Shown piece by piece: positions 26,517 through 36,045 of a stretch of DNA of 64,000 nucleotides. The stretch lies in assembly GCA_002699585.1 (NCBI GenBank), contig PABP01000022.1:1-64000 (forward strand). The letters are read 5' to 3'. The stretch is from Anaerolineaceae bacterium (GTDB taxonomy: Bacteria > Chloroflexota > Anaerolineae > Aggregatilineales > Phototrophicaceae). The notes below the pieces were generated by a model that was not told the origin of the DNA, searched no databases, and saw only the letters and a list, made by a program, of their open reading frames with translations. The position numbers were made by a program, and so were the translations under genes. Positions within the stretch are counted from its first letter, which is position 1. The number at the start of each line of letters is the position of its first letter.

Positions 26517-27129
26517 AATCCGGCATAACCACTTCAGCCCGCCCGCCGATGATTTCCTTAAAGCGCAGCGCATCCAGGCGGGTTGCACCCTCGCCAGTCG
26601 CTCCCCAGTTGATCGGCATCACCCAACGTGGTTTTAATTGCAGCGTGACTTCCGCAGCTTCTTCTGCCGTCAGGGTGCCATCACCATCAATCGGCAGGAT
26701 GACGATGTCCGGGTGCAACATATGCATCTCCGGGGTCTTACAGGTATCGCCTGCGTAGTAAATATCATAGTAATTCATGGAAATCACAAAGCCCAATCCG
26801 CCGTGCTCCAACGGATGTCGCGGATCGTTGGGGCTGTACGCTGGCACGGCTTTGATGCTCGCTTTGCCGATGTTCATGCTTTGCCACTGCCGCAGGACCG
26901 TCGTATCCTGAATCTGGGCCGCTACCCGGTCGTTACCGATGACCACCGTCTCCTCACCGCGCAGCTTCTGAATATCTGCAATCGAGCAGTGGTCATAATG
27001 GTCATGGCTCACCAGGATGGCATCCGCATGGAAGGGTGTCCGCAAGACACGCCAGGGGTTGATATAAATCAACGGTGTCGAGCGGATGAGGATGGTGCCG
27101 TGTCCCAGCCAGCTAATTTGATCGATCAT
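26515..27129 (-). CDS. Metallo-beta-lactamase-fold hydrolase
   Basis: A 204-residue protein of the MBL superfamily, similar in layout to the UPF0173/UlaG-like group. The metal-binding motif is SHDHYDHCS at about residues 40-48, with later ligands in YAGDTCKTPEM and the end motif MPINWG. It probably cleaves a phosphoester, lactone or thioester; the substrate cannot be read from the sequence. It converges on clpX across a shared terminator and stands alone on this strand. Confidence 0.82.
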   Translation of the reverse strand: MIDQISWLGHGTILIRSTPLIYINPWRVLRTPFHADAILVSHDHYDHCSIADIQKLRGEETVVIGNDRVAAQIQDTTVLRQWQSMNIGKASIKAVPAYSPNDPRHPLEHGGLGFVISMNYYDIYYAGDTCKTPEMHMLHPDIVILPIDGDGTLTAEEAAEVTLQLKPRWVMPINWGATGEGATRLDALRFKEIIGGRAEVVMPD

Positions 27130-27364
27130 GTCACTCTCTGGATCTGCTTCGATGTGGGCATAAGGTCTACTGATATCTAACGTCTTGTAGCGTTGTCAAT
27201 AATCTAAAAAATGTAGGGCCATTTTATCAGTGAGCCTCAAATCGCGTAAGCAGTAATCACAATCCAATTGTCTTAATTCAGTATAAAACACAGTTTCATG
27301 TTATGATGATACATGTCTAAATCTTCGGAATTGCTATCTGCTTTTCAAGTATCGGGATAAGTTT

Positions 27365-28747
27365 ATGTCCAATATCAAATCACTTAAAGGCAAAGGTCCG
27401 AAACGCGCTGGTGAGCGAACGGGACCCCTTCCACAACTAGAGCAGCGCCCCAAAACAGGCCCATTGACGCACGATGGGTGGGCACCCCCTGCGCTGCGTA
27501 GCCTGGAAGACACGGGGCTGTCTAAGCTGGCAGTTGCTGATCTTGTCTTGAAAGCACTCTACTTCCGTGGCGATTTGCTCGGACATCAAATCGCGGAAAT
27601 TCTCAAACTGCCCTACAATGGCGTGCTGGATGGCGTCGTCGAGTTCCTCAAGCGTGAAAAGCTCATTGAAGTCATGGGTAGCGGCGGTATCGGCGAAGCC
27701 TCTTATCGCTACATGATTGCTACCAAAGGTATCGAACGCGCCCTGGACGCCTTGCAGCGGACACAATACGCAGGGGCAACGCCTGTCCCGCTCGATATGT
27801 ATATTGAGTCAATTAAAGCCCAGAACCGCGCAGATCGCCTCGTTAAAGAAGAGGACCTGATCTCGGTCATGGATAACCTGATTGTCTCTAAGGACATGCT
27901 CGACAAAATCGGCCCAGCCGCCAACTCCGGCACTTCGATTTTCCTGTATGGCCCTCCAGGCAATGGTAAAACCTCGTTTTCGGAGGCTATTGGTCGCGCT
28001 ATTCTGGGTGATGATCTATGGATTCCTTATGCGGTTGATGTTGATGGTCAGGTGATCCAGATATTTGACTATGTCAATCACACCCTTTCGGACGATCAAA
28101 CGCCCTTGAGATATGGCACGGGCAGCATGGCCGACCCGCGTTGGGTCCGCATCAAGCGCCCGGTCATAATCGTCGGTGGTGAATTGACGATGGAAAGCCT
28201 CGACCTGATTTACGATCCCATCAACAAATTCTACGAAGCCCCGTATCAGGTGAAGGCCAATGGTGGCCTCTTCCTGATCGATGACTTTGGCCGTCAGCAG
28301 GTACGCCCTCAGGAACTGCTCAATCGCTGGATTGTGCCTCTTGAAAAGAAGTATGATTTCCTGACGCTTAACAATGGCCGCAAAATCGAACTGCCATTCA
28401 ACGTGTTGATTATCTTCTCCACCAATATGGACCCCAAAGACCTCGTTGACGATGCCTTCTTGCGTCGTATCAAATACAAGATCGAGGTGGGCAACCCTAC
28501 GTTGGAGCAATACCGTGAGCTGTTCGAGCTAATGTGCCGCCTCAAGAACATCCCGTTTGATCGGGACGGCATGGTTTATCTCATCAAGGAGTGGTATCGT
28601 AAATACAATCGTGACCTGCGCTTCGTACACCCGCGCGATATTCTTTCGCAGATGGAAGACATCGCCCAGTATCTGGGTCGCCCGGTGACGATGGCCGATA
28701 CCGATCTCATTGATCGTGCGGCAGCTTCCTACTTTGTTGAGTTGTAG
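27365..28747 (+). CDS. AAA-family ATPase with N-terminal winged-helix-like region
   Basis: A 460-residue protein. Residues 1-45 are basic and disordered. Residues about 55-130 look like a winged-helix fold (ADLVLKALYFRGDLLGHQIAEILKL). The AAA core has Walker A YGPPGNGKTSF near residue 196, Walker B LFLIDDFGRQ near residue 302, a sensor-like IFSTNMDPKDL and an arginine region AFLRRIKYKIEV. This architecture is common in Chloroflexota and is often near regulatory or pilus genes, but the client is unknown. It is followed closely by a receiver-like gene and an SDR gene in the same direction, so the three probably form an operon. Confidence 0.75.
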   Translation: MSNIKSLKGKGPKRAGERTGPLPQLEQRPKTGPLTHDGWAPPALRSLEDTGLSKLAVADLVLKALYFRGDLLGHQIAEILKLPYNGVLDGVVEFLKREKLIEVMGSGGIGEASYRYMIATKGIERALDALQRTQYAGATPVPLDMYIESIKAQNRADRLVKEEDLISVMDNLIVSKDMLDKIGPAANSGTSIFLYGPPGNGKTSFSEAIGRAILGDDLWIPYAVDVDGQVIQIFDYVNHTLSDDQTPLRYGTGSMADPRWVRIKRPVIIVGGELTMESLDLIYDPINKFYEAPYQVKANGGLFLIDDFGRQQVRPQELLNRWIVPLEKKYDFLTLNNGRKIELPFNVLIIFSTNMDPKDLVDDAFLRRIKYKIEVGNPTLEQYRELFELMCRLKNIPFDRDGMVYLIKEWYRKYNRDLRFVHPRDILSQMEDIAQYLGRPVTMADTDLIDRAAASYFVEL

Positions 28748-28782
28748 GCGCAGTTCGTAACCGCGCTATTTAGTCTGGATAC

Positions 28783-29154
28783 ATGATTTCAAAAAAAACT
28801 GTGGTGGTCGCACTGCCACAAACCGTTGAAGAACGTGCCGTTGCTGCTGTACTCAGTAGCATCGGCATTTCTGTTTTGCATGCCACGACGGGCCGGGAAG
28901 CCATCATGCTGCTGGAAGATGAACCCGCTGTGGGCCTCATCACCACCGTGCAGCTCGCTGATATGCATGCCTGGTCGCTGGTGCGTGACCTACAGGAAAT
29001 CGGCATTTTACCGCGCATTCAAGTGTACGTCCTCAGCGATGCCTCCCTGGTATCGACGCTGTCGACCTTGCCCAATGTCAACCTGATTGTCCGGCCTGTG
29101 GCGCGCATGCAACTGGAAAATCAGTTTGCCCAGGCGTTTGGTGTCACCCGCTGA
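28783..29154 (+). CDS. Receiver-like protein lacking the phosphoacceptor Asp
   Basis: A 123-residue stand-alone CheY-like fold. The segment GLITTVQLADMHAW aligns with the usual DLIILDxQLPDMxG, but the phosphorylated Asp is replaced by Thr (about residue 55), and the conserved Lys region reads VRPVA. It therefore probably signals by binding rather than by phosphorylation. It lies 35 bases after the AAA ATPase gene and 2 bases before the SDR gene, so a partner role for the ATPase is plausible. Confidence 0.7.
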   Translation: MISKKTVVVALPQTVEERAVAAVLSSIGISVLHATTGREAIMLLEDEPAVGLITTVQLADMHAWSLVRDLQEIGILPRIQVYVLSDASLVSTLSTLPNVNLIVRPVARMQLENQFAQAFGVTR

Positions 29155-29156
29155 GT

Positions 29157-30185
29157 ATGAACCTGAACCATCCCACACAAAACGACACGATATTCGTGAC
29201 AGGTGGCACGGGCTTCCTGGGGAAATCGCTTGTGCCGCTCCTATCGTCATTGGGCTATACGCTGCGTGTCTTGACGCGCCAGCCCCAGCAAAATACATGG
29301 CTGAATGCTTTCCCCAATGTGCAGGTCATCTATGGCGATCTCACCGAAGCCACGCACGTTCAATCCGCGATGGCTGGCTGTCGTTATGTGATCCATGCCG
29401 CTGGTCTGTTCAGCATGTGGGATCAGGCTGGTGATTTTGATGCCCATAACGTCTTGGCGACGCAACATGTGGTCGATGCCGCCTTAGCCAATGAGGTAGA
29501 GCGTCTGGTCTATGTATCGACCATAGCCGTGATGGGCAACCCGCCACCGGGAACCACCATCACCGAGCAAACGCCACCCGCACCCGCCGATGCCTACCAG
29601 CGTAGCAAATTAGCTGCGGAGCACGTCGTTCATCGTGCAGCAGAGTCTGGGTTTCATACCTCGATTGCCCGCGCGGGGGCCTATTATGGCCCTTACGGCG
29701 ATTATGCCTTCAACCGCCTGTTCTTCCGTGACCCTATGCGCGGCATCATCATGCAGATGGATGGTGGCCATTACGTGATTTTCCCGGCCTACATTGACGA
29801 CGTGGCGCGTGGCATCCTGGCGACACTGCTCAAGGGACGGGCAGGGGAGATATACAATATTTGCGGCGAACCCATCGCCCATCGTGAGGCCTTCGACATC
29901 ATCTGCCGCCAGGCCAAGCTTTACTGGCCGCGCCTGAACGTGCCGTCCTGGTTGGGCATCAGCATGAGCCGTCTCTTAACCGTGCTGGCCTATGTCACGG
30001 GCCATGAGCCATTCTGGCCGCTTAACTTGCGCTCGTATGTCTTCAATGATTGGAACGTTTCCTCAGAAAAAGCCCGCCGAGAGCTGGGTTTTTCGACCAT
30101 CCCCTTTGAAGAAGGCGCGTGTAAAACGCTCCATTGGTATCAATCCGGTTGCCCTCCCTATCCAACCCCTTCGTCGGGTGCATAA
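29157..30185 (+). CDS. NAD(P)-dependent epimerase/dehydratase (extended SDR)
   Basis: A 342-residue extended short-chain dehydrogenase. The nucleotide-binding motif is TGGTGFLG near residue 15. GDLTEA, VIHAAG and YVSTIAVMG follow as in sugar or sterol-type SDRs. The catalytic YQRSK (YxxxK) is near residue 144. It resembles the dihydroflavonol reductase/3-beta-HSD-like group; the substrate is not determinable. ATG lies 2 bases after the receiver-like gene's stop. Confidence 0.85.
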   Translation: MNLNHPTQNDTIFVTGGTGFLGKSLVPLLSSLGYTLRVLTRQPQQNTWLNAFPNVQVIYGDLTEATHVQSAMAGCRYVIHAAGLFSMWDQAGDFDAHNVLATQHVVDAALANEVERLVYVSTIAVMGNPPPGTTITEQTPPAPADAYQRSKLAAEHVVHRAAESGFHTSIARAGAYYGPYGDYAFNRLFFRDPMRGIIMQMDGGHYVIFPAYIDDVARGILATLLKGRAGEIYNICGEPIAHREAFDIICRQAKLYWPRLNVPSWLGISMSRLLTVLAYVTGHEPFWPLNLRSYVFNDWNVSSEKARRELGFSTIPFEEGACKTLHWYQSGCPPYPTPSSGA

Positions 30186-30300
30186 ATAAGCGATTTATTG
30201 GCGCGCTATAGAGCCTGATGAGCCACCTTCACTTTTCCCTACCATCCCCTGTGTATGTCAGGTATGCTTATGCAGATTTCTGCCTGGAGTTGGCTTTAGT

Positions 30301-31566
30301 ATGTTAGTAGATCAAGCGAAAATTTATGTGCGCAGTGGCGACGGTGGCGACGGAATGGTCGCCTTTCGTCGGGAAAAATATATTCCCCGTGGTGGTCCTG
30401 CTGGTGGCGATGGTGGCCGCGGCGGTGATGTCATCTTGCACGTGAACCCCAAACTGAGCACATTGCAATCATTCAAGAAAAAAGTGCATTTTAAGGCCGA
30501 ACCGGGCGTACGGGGTGGCTCGTCCAATAAGACGGGCGCTAATGGCGATCATCTTTATATCGAAGTGCCGCCGGGAACGCTCGTCCGCGATGCCGATACC
30601 AATCAGCTTCTGGTGGATCTCGTTGAGCCTGATGAGACCTTCGTCATTGCTGAGGGCGGTCGTGGTGGCCACGGCAACACGCATTTTAAGTCCTCATCGA
30701 ACAAGGCCCCGCGTGTTGCTGAAAAAGGCGCACCGGGCAAAGAGATGTGGATCACGTTGGAACTCAAGCTCATTGCGGATGTCGGCATTGTGGGTGTGCC
30801 CAACGCCGGTAAATCGACACTGCTATCAGTCATTAGCAATGCCAAGCCCAAAATCGCGGCTTATCCCTTCACCACCCTTGAACCCAATTTGGGTGTTGTC
30901 ACTTACGATGACCAGGAACTGGTCTTCGCCGATATTCCCGGCCTGATCGAAGGCGCGCATATGGGCGTTGGCCTGGGGCACTCGTTTTTGCGCCACGTCC
31001 AGCGGACGCGTATGTTGCTCCATGTGCTGGATGGCTCCGCTGAGGACCCCTTAGCCGACTATTCCCAGATTCGCAGTGAACTGGCGCTCTACGATGATGA
31101 ACTTGGTTCACGCCCGGAAATTGTTGCCTTCAATAAAATGGACCTGCCGCAAGCTCAGGAACGTTGGTCACAGATTCAGGCGAAGCTGGAAGATCAGGGC
31201 GTAGAAGCCATACCGATTTCCGCGGCTACCCAGCAAGACGTGAAACATCTCATTCAGCAAGTGTTCGAGGAAATGGCCCAATTGCCCGTTCGTTCGTCCA
31301 AAGTCGCGGAAGCGCTCGAAGTCTATCAGCTTGAAGACAACGAAACCATTTTCGACATCGAGCGTGGGCCAGAGGGCGAATACCTCGTCACGGGCGAGCG
31401 TATCGAACGCGCTGCTGCTATGACCCATTGGGACTATGAAGAAGCCATCCAGCGCTTCCAGAAAATTTTGGAAACGCTCGGTGTGACCGAAGCACTCAAA
31501 CAAGCCGGCGTCGAATCTGGCGATACGGTATTCATTGGCGACTACGAACTGGAATGGACGGACTAA
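30301..31566 (+). CDS. obgE: GTPase Obg/CgtA
   Basis: A 421-residue ribosome-assembly GTPase. A glycine-rich Obg fold (GDGGDGMVAFRREKYIPRGG, then GGDGGRGGDV) covers about residues 1-157. The G domain has GVPNAGKST, DIPGLIEGAH, NKMD and ISA. A C-terminal OCT domain (about 345-421) completes the long form found in Firmicutes and Chloroflexota. It is directly followed by nadD, a common pairing. Confidence 0.95.
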   Translation: MLVDQAKIYVRSGDGGDGMVAFRREKYIPRGGPAGGDGGRGGDVILHVNPKLSTLQSFKKKVHFKAEPGVRGGSSNKTGANGDHLYIEVPPGTLVRDADTNQLLVDLVEPDETFVIAEGGRGGHGNTHFKSSSNKAPRVAEKGAPGKEMWITLELKLIADVGIVGVPNAGKSTLLSVISNAKPKIAAYPFTTLEPNLGVVTYDDQELVFADIPGLIEGAHMGVGLGHSFLRHVQRTRMLLHVLDGSAEDPLADYSQIRSELALYDDELGSRPEIVAFNKMDLPQAQERWSQIQAKLEDQGVEAIPISAATQQDVKHLIQQVFEEMAQLPVRSSKVAEALEVYQLEDNETIFDIERGPEGEYLVTGERIERAAAMTHWDYEEAIQRFQKILETLGVTEALKQAGVESGDTVFIGDYELEWTD

Positions 31567-31567
31567 C

Positions 31568-32176
31568 TTGCAGAAAATCGGTATTCTGGGCGGTACGTTT
31601 GACCCGCCCCAGGTTGGCCATCTCATTCTGGCGGAGTACACGCGCGAGGCCTTGAACCTCGATCATGTGCTTTTTGTGCCTGTGGGTGACCATCCGCAGA
31701 AGCAAAATACGCGCCAACCCATCAACCATCGCCTCAAGATGCTCTCGATGGCAATTGCTGATAACCCGGCCTTTAGCATCTCACATGTGGACCTGGAGCG
31801 ACCCGGCCCGCATTACTCAGCCGATACCGTCGCCATTATTCAGCGGCAGTACCCTGACGCTCTGCTCTATTTTGTCATGGGCGGGGACAATTTGCGCAAT
31901 CTGCCATCCTGGGACCGTGTCCGCGACCTGTACCAACGCTGCCGTCTGGCTGTGATGAAGCGCGCCGACGAGGACATTTCCAAGGACATGCATCGTGACA
32001 TTTTCCCGGATTTGCACGAGCACATTGATATGATTGACGTGCCGCTGCTCAGTGTGTGGGTGTCATCGACATTGGTGACCGAACGCCTGCTGAGTGGCAA
32101 GAGCGTCCGTTATCTCGTCCCGGACTGCGTATTTGAATATATTGAGAAAAACAATCTGTACCTACCGACGTCATGA
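31568..32176 (+). CDS. nadD: Nicotinate-nucleotide adenylyltransferase
   Basis: This enzyme makes deamido-NAD from nicotinate mononucleotide and ATP. The nucleotidyltransferase motif GILGGTFDPPQVGH is at the N-terminus, FVMGGDNLRNLPSW is in the middle, and VSSTLVTERLLSGKSVRYLV replaces the usual ISSTxIR region near the end. I chose TTG at 31,568, one base after the obgE stop, because it gives the family's normal N-terminus; an earlier TTG inside obgE adds 11 unconserved residues. The length of 202 residues is typical. Confidence 0.9.
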   Translation: MQKIGILGGTFDPPQVGHLILAEYTREALNLDHVLFVPVGDHPQKQNTRQPINHRLKMLSMAIADNPAFSISHVDLERPGPHYSADTVAIIQRQYPDALLYFVMGGDNLRNLPSWDRVRDLYQRCRLAVMKRADEDISKDMHRDIFPDLHEHIDMIDVPLLSVWVSSTLVTERLLSGKSVRYLVPDCVFEYIEKNNLYLPTS

Positions 32177-32186
32177 AACCAATCTC

Positions 32187-33896
32187 ATGAAAAAACGACT
32201 CCTTCTCATCCTCATTGCTATGATTGTCTGGACGGGTGGGGCGGGCGCGCAAGATGCCATCCCGACCCTGGTGCCGCCGACGCCTTTACCGACGACACCC
32301 TCGCCCCAGCAAGATGCCCTCCGTTCGCAGTCGGTTGTCGCGCATCTACAGACCAACGGTGTGGTGCGCGTAGGTATCCTCATGAACGAGCCATCTTACG
32401 GCCAGCTTGATGTGCGTGGCGAAGTCGTCGGCTATGATGCAGACCTCGCCCGTGTCCTGGCTGAGGTCTGGGAAGTGGAAGTCGAATTTGTCCAGGTCAC
32501 GCGCCAGAACCGCATTGACATGCTCCTGCAAGACCGTGTCGATATGCTGATCGCCACGCTGGTCCATGATCGTTCGCTGGATGATGTCGTAGAGTTCAGC
32601 AATAGCTATCGCATTAGTCGACAGGCTCTCATGGTCCGCGCCGATGATGCCGCCGCCGCTCTACAAAATATGGTCGGGCGTAAAATCGGGTACGTTATCG
32701 GCACTGCGGCTGACGAAGCCGTACAAGCTTGGCTTTCCACCACCGGGCAGGGCGTTCAAGCGCAGTCTTATTACACGATTGACGAAGCCTATCGTGCTTT
32801 GTTCGCTACCGAGATTGATGGCATTGTCGGTCGTCTGGGGCATTTGCGCCGTGTATCTGTGAATAACCCGGAAGCTGTCAAGATTCTTGATGAACCGGTC
32901 GTCCTGGAGCCATTCGCTATTGCCGTGCCTCGTCAGGATGTAGCCATGCGCAATCTGGTCAATCGCACGCTGCAATACCTTGTAGAAAACGATACGCTGC
33001 CCAACCTGCACGAAACGCACTTCCCAGGGCAAGACTTTCCCTACGATGTGCTGCCTGTCTGGGATAACCTGAGCGAAAATGGCCCTAAACCCGCCGAATA
33101 TGCCACGGATATCCCGTATCCGTCCGAATACCGAGCCGCGCGCATTGTCTTCTCTGAGGATCGGGTGCTGCGTGTAGCCGGTATGCCGGAACTCGCGCCA
33201 GATGCTCCGGCGAGCCAACAGCGGTTGCTGGCATTTTATCAGGGCCTGCTGACCCAATTTGCCGAGCGCTGGGGTGCACGTCTGGAAATCGTCCCTGGCG
33301 ATCCCATCAGCCTTATTGAAAGTGGCCAGGCTGATCTGGCGGTGGGCGTCAATCTCGATTGGTCGCTGGCCGACCGAGTTGATTTCAGCCAGCCGTTCTT
33401 GATGCACGGTGATCGCATGTTGATCCCGACCAACCGCGACATCTCTGGTTTTAACGACCTGCGTGGGCGCTGGGTGGGTGTCATTAGCGGCGATGGTGAT
33501 TCAGAAGCCCGCGCCCAGTATTGGATCGATTCCATTGGTGCCCGTATCAACCTGTTTACCATCAACTTTGAGGGCAACATCCCGACGACCATGTTTGAAA
33601 CGCAAAACATCGACGTGGTCTTTGGCAATAGCTTGCGTCTGATCTCACACGTACAGGCCGACCCTGGCCGCCTGGAACTCACAGAGCGCTGGTACACCCG
33701 CAAGTACGAGGCTTTCGCGCTACCGCGTAATGACATCGACTTCCGCCTGCTGGTGAACTACACGCTGCAAGCCATGCTGCGCGATGGCACGCTGGCCAAC
33801 CTGTCTCAGCCTGTCTTCCCGTCAGATAGCGATTTCCCGATGTTTGACTATTGGCCCGGCAGCAATGAAAATCTAGGTCTTTCGTTTACGTCCTGA
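32187..33896 (+). CDS. Secreted protein with two tandem solute-binding (SBP_bac_3-like) domains
   Basis: ATG 32,187 opens a clear signal peptide (MKKRLLLILIAMIVWTGGAG) followed by a Thr/Pro linker. Two family-3 substrate-binding modules come next. The first (about residues 50-285) has VVGYDADLARVLAEVW and IDMLIATLVHD. The second (about 335-565) begins DRVLRVAGMPELA and has GQADLAVGVNLDWS. Duplicated binding domains in one chain suggest a sensor or a two-site binding protein. No ABC permease genes are adjacent. It overlaps the end of the convergent EamA gene by 24 bases. Confidence 0.8.
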   Translation: MKKRLLLILIAMIVWTGGAGAQDAIPTLVPPTPLPTTPSPQQDALRSQSVVAHLQTNGVVRVGILMNEPSYGQLDVRGEVVGYDADLARVLAEVWEVEVEFVQVTRQNRIDMLLQDRVDMLIATLVHDRSLDDVVEFSNSYRISRQALMVRADDAAAALQNMVGRKIGYVIGTAADEAVQAWLSTTGQGVQAQSYYTIDEAYRALFATEIDGIVGRLGHLRRVSVNNPEAVKILDEPVVLEPFAIAVPRQDVAMRNLVNRTLQYLVENDTLPNLHETHFPGQDFPYDVLPVWDNLSENGPKPAEYATDIPYPSEYRAARIVFSEDRVLRVAGMPELAPDAPASQQRLLAFYQGLLTQFAERWGARLEIVPGDPISLIESGQADLAVGVNLDWSLADRVDFSQPFLMHGDRMLIPTNRDISGFNDLRGRWVGVISGDGDSEARAQYWIDSIGARINLFTINFEGNIPTTMFETQNIDVVFGNSLRLISHVQADPGRLELTERWYTRKYEAFALPRNDIDFRLLVNYTLQAMLRDGTLANLSQPVFPSDSDFPMFDYWPGSNENLGLSFTS

Positions 33897-34823
33897 GCGC
33901 GTCTGTGCTACCAGAGCCAGCACCACGCCGGAAACAGTCACCGTAATGCCGATGACCTCATGGCCAGTGGGTAGCTCCTGGAACAAAAAGAAGGCCAGTA
34001 TGCCCGATGTTAGCACGATGATCTGTGTGGCCAGCGTTGTAATCGTCGCCGGGATATAACCCACGGCATAATTCATACCAGAATGGCCGATCATCTGCGG
34101 TACCAGCGCGGTCATCACCAGCCAGAAATAAGCGTCAGCGCTGTAACCTAAGATCTGTGTTCCCGTTAATAGCGCGGCAATCAGTGACGTAATCCCACCG
34201 GATAAATACACAATCCAGATGTACGGCAAAATAGAAACGTGCCGCCGATTCACACGGCCAGCGAAGATATAGAACGCCGCCAGCACGGCAGCTAGCAACG
34301 CCAGTGCATTCCCCAACGGCGGATTCGCACCACTTGCTGAATCGGCTCCACTAGCAAAAGCGATGATGATCCCGCCGAATATCGTGACGAAAATGCCTAC
34401 ATATAGCCACTTAGGGAATTTCTGTTTCAGCACCAGAACTTCTAATAATGCGATGAAAATCGGCGATGTCGAGATAAGGGTCTGGTTCATGACAACGGAT
34501 GTGTTTTCAAGAGAGAACGCAATTGAGATGAAGTGCAAGCCCTGGAAAATCCCTGCGAAGATCGCGCCAAACAAGGTTATTCGCCGCACATTGAGGATGT
34601 CGTGTCGGTATCGCGTCCAGACAATCGGCGTCAACATCAGGGCCGCCAGTAGCAAGCGCCCAGCCGATACCATGATCGGCTCGATGCCCGCGTTCATCGA
34701 TTGGCGCACGAGGATCGCAGCGAAGGAAAAAGCAATCACCGATACGAACAGGACAAAATAGGGGTTCGAGATGAAGGCCTTTGTCGATTGGGCTGTCGGT
34801 TTTGTCAAGCTAGGTGAATTCAT
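33873..34823 (-). CDS. EamA/DMT-family transporter
   Basis: A 316-residue membrane protein with about ten helices in two EamA repeats. The first contains the SVIAFSFAAILVRQ and NTSVVMNQTLISTSPIFIALLE regions, and the second ends in QIIVLTSGILAFFLFQELP. Drug/metabolite transporters of this group export or import small metabolites; the substrate is unknown. Its ATG overlaps the stop of the upstream EamA gene by 4 bases, so the two may act as a pair. Confidence 0.87.
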   Translation of the reverse strand: MNSPSLTKPTAQSTKAFISNPYFVLFVSVIAFSFAAILVRQSMNAGIEPIMVSAGRLLLAALMLTPIVWTRYRHDILNVRRITLFGAIFAGIFQGLHFISIAFSLENTSVVMNQTLISTSPIFIALLEVLVLKQKFPKWLYVGIFVTIFGGIIIAFASGADSASGANPPLGNALALLAAVLAAFYIFAGRVNRRHVSILPYIWIVYLSGGITSLIAALLTGTQILGYSADAYFWLVMTALVPQMIGHSGMNYAVGYIPATITTLATQIIVLTSGILAFFLFQELPTGHEVIGITVTVSGVVLALVAQTRSGRKRKT

Positions 34824-35821
34824 ATCGTCTTAGCGTCTTGTTTTCGTTTGTTGTGTCGGTTAGATCGAGTGATCGAGGCGACAATCACGCCGAGTAAGAT
34901 AATCAGGCTGCCGATGATCTGTGCCAGCGTCGGCACCTCTGCAAACAGGAGGAATGCCAGTAGGGCGCTGCCAATCGGTTCCAACTGTGTAATCAGGCTG
35001 ACGAAAGTCGCTGGCAAATAGCCAACGGCATAGTTCAATGAACTATGTCCAAGTAATTGCGGGAACACAGCCATCGCAATCAACAATATGTAGGCAGTCG
35101 GCGCATAGCCTGTGATCGGCGTTTGCGTCAAGATGACCACTATGCTGAGTAAGATGCCAGCACAGCTATACACCAGCCAGATATACGGGATGACAGGCAG
35201 TCGATTGCGCAAGTTACGACCAATCACCAGATACACCGCGACCGCAACAGCACCAATCAGCGATAATCCGCCGCCAATAAGCTCCCGGCTGATGGCCGCG
35301 TCGGCTGAAGTTGTGTCGCCGGTGCCGCTCATGCCGATGACCAGCCCGCCGCCGATGGCGATCACCAGGCCGATCAGTACGCCGCGTCGGGGCACGCTGC
35401 GCAGGAAGAAAAACTCCAGCATCGCCACCCATATGGGCGAAGTCGTCACGATGACCACGCTCACCAGCACACTCGTATATTCCAGTGATGTCACCCAGGC
35501 GGCAAAGTGAATCGCCAGGAAAAACCCGGATGTCAGTGCCAATATCACATCGCGCCGGACGAGATGGCGTATCTCGTTTTGATAGCGCATCAAGACAATT
35601 GGCGTTAGCAAAATGGCCGCGATGTCCAGGCGACCTGCCGCAATCAGCAGGCTGGGGACGCCATCCCCTTGTGCATAGCGGATCAAGATCGCCGATGCTG
35701 AAATCGACAAAATACCCACCGCCAGGATGAGCGGCAGATTGCGTGGCATGGCCTTATTCGGTTGCGGCCAATCAGAAGAAGACAAGCGTGTGGGTCCGTC
35801 GTAGCTGGGTTTGCTGAGCAA
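34820..35821 (-). CDS. EamA/DMT-family transporter, paralogue of the adjacent gene
   Basis: A 333-residue protein with two five-helix EamA repeats, closely parallel to its neighbour (YTSVLVSVVIVTTSPIWVAMLE against the partner's NTSVVMNQTLISTSP; both have GHS-NYAVGY-PAT segments). This points to a tandem gene duplication. A polar N-terminal leader of about 28 residues precedes the first helix, so an internal start at ATG 35,749 (MPRNLPLILAV) is also possible. The two genes overlap by 4 bases and may form a heterodimeric transporter. Confidence 0.85.
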   Translation of the reverse strand: MLSKPSYDGPTRLSSSDWPQPNKAMPRNLPLILAVGILSISASAILIRYAQGDGVPSLLIAAGRLDIAAILLTPIVLMRYQNEIRHLVRRDVILALTSGFFLAIHFAAWVTSLEYTSVLVSVVIVTTSPIWVAMLEFFFLRSVPRRGVLIGLVIAIGGGLVIGMSGTGDTTSADAAISRELIGGGLSLIGAVAVAVYLVIGRNLRNRLPVIPYIWLVYSCAGILLSIVVILTQTPITGYAPTAYILLIAMAVFPQLLGHSSLNYAVGYLPATFVSLITQLEPIGSALLAFLLFAEVPTLAQIIGSLIILLGVIVASITRSNRHNKRKQDAKTI

Positions 35822-36045
35822 TGCTGTCAGTATAGCCTGTCATCCCCTAAAGCTATAGGTCCAGCCTCTTTGTATGCGCATCTAAGACCATCTGCCTTTC
35901 TTAGCCCCATACAGACACAAATATATAGTGTTTTTAAGCGTCCTCTCATGCTTTCGTCGGTCCATTTTCATCAGTTGTTATAGGTGCTTGTGATAAAATA
36001 TTGTTCGTAGTACCCAATAAAGATTTACACCAAGGAGTAGGACGT

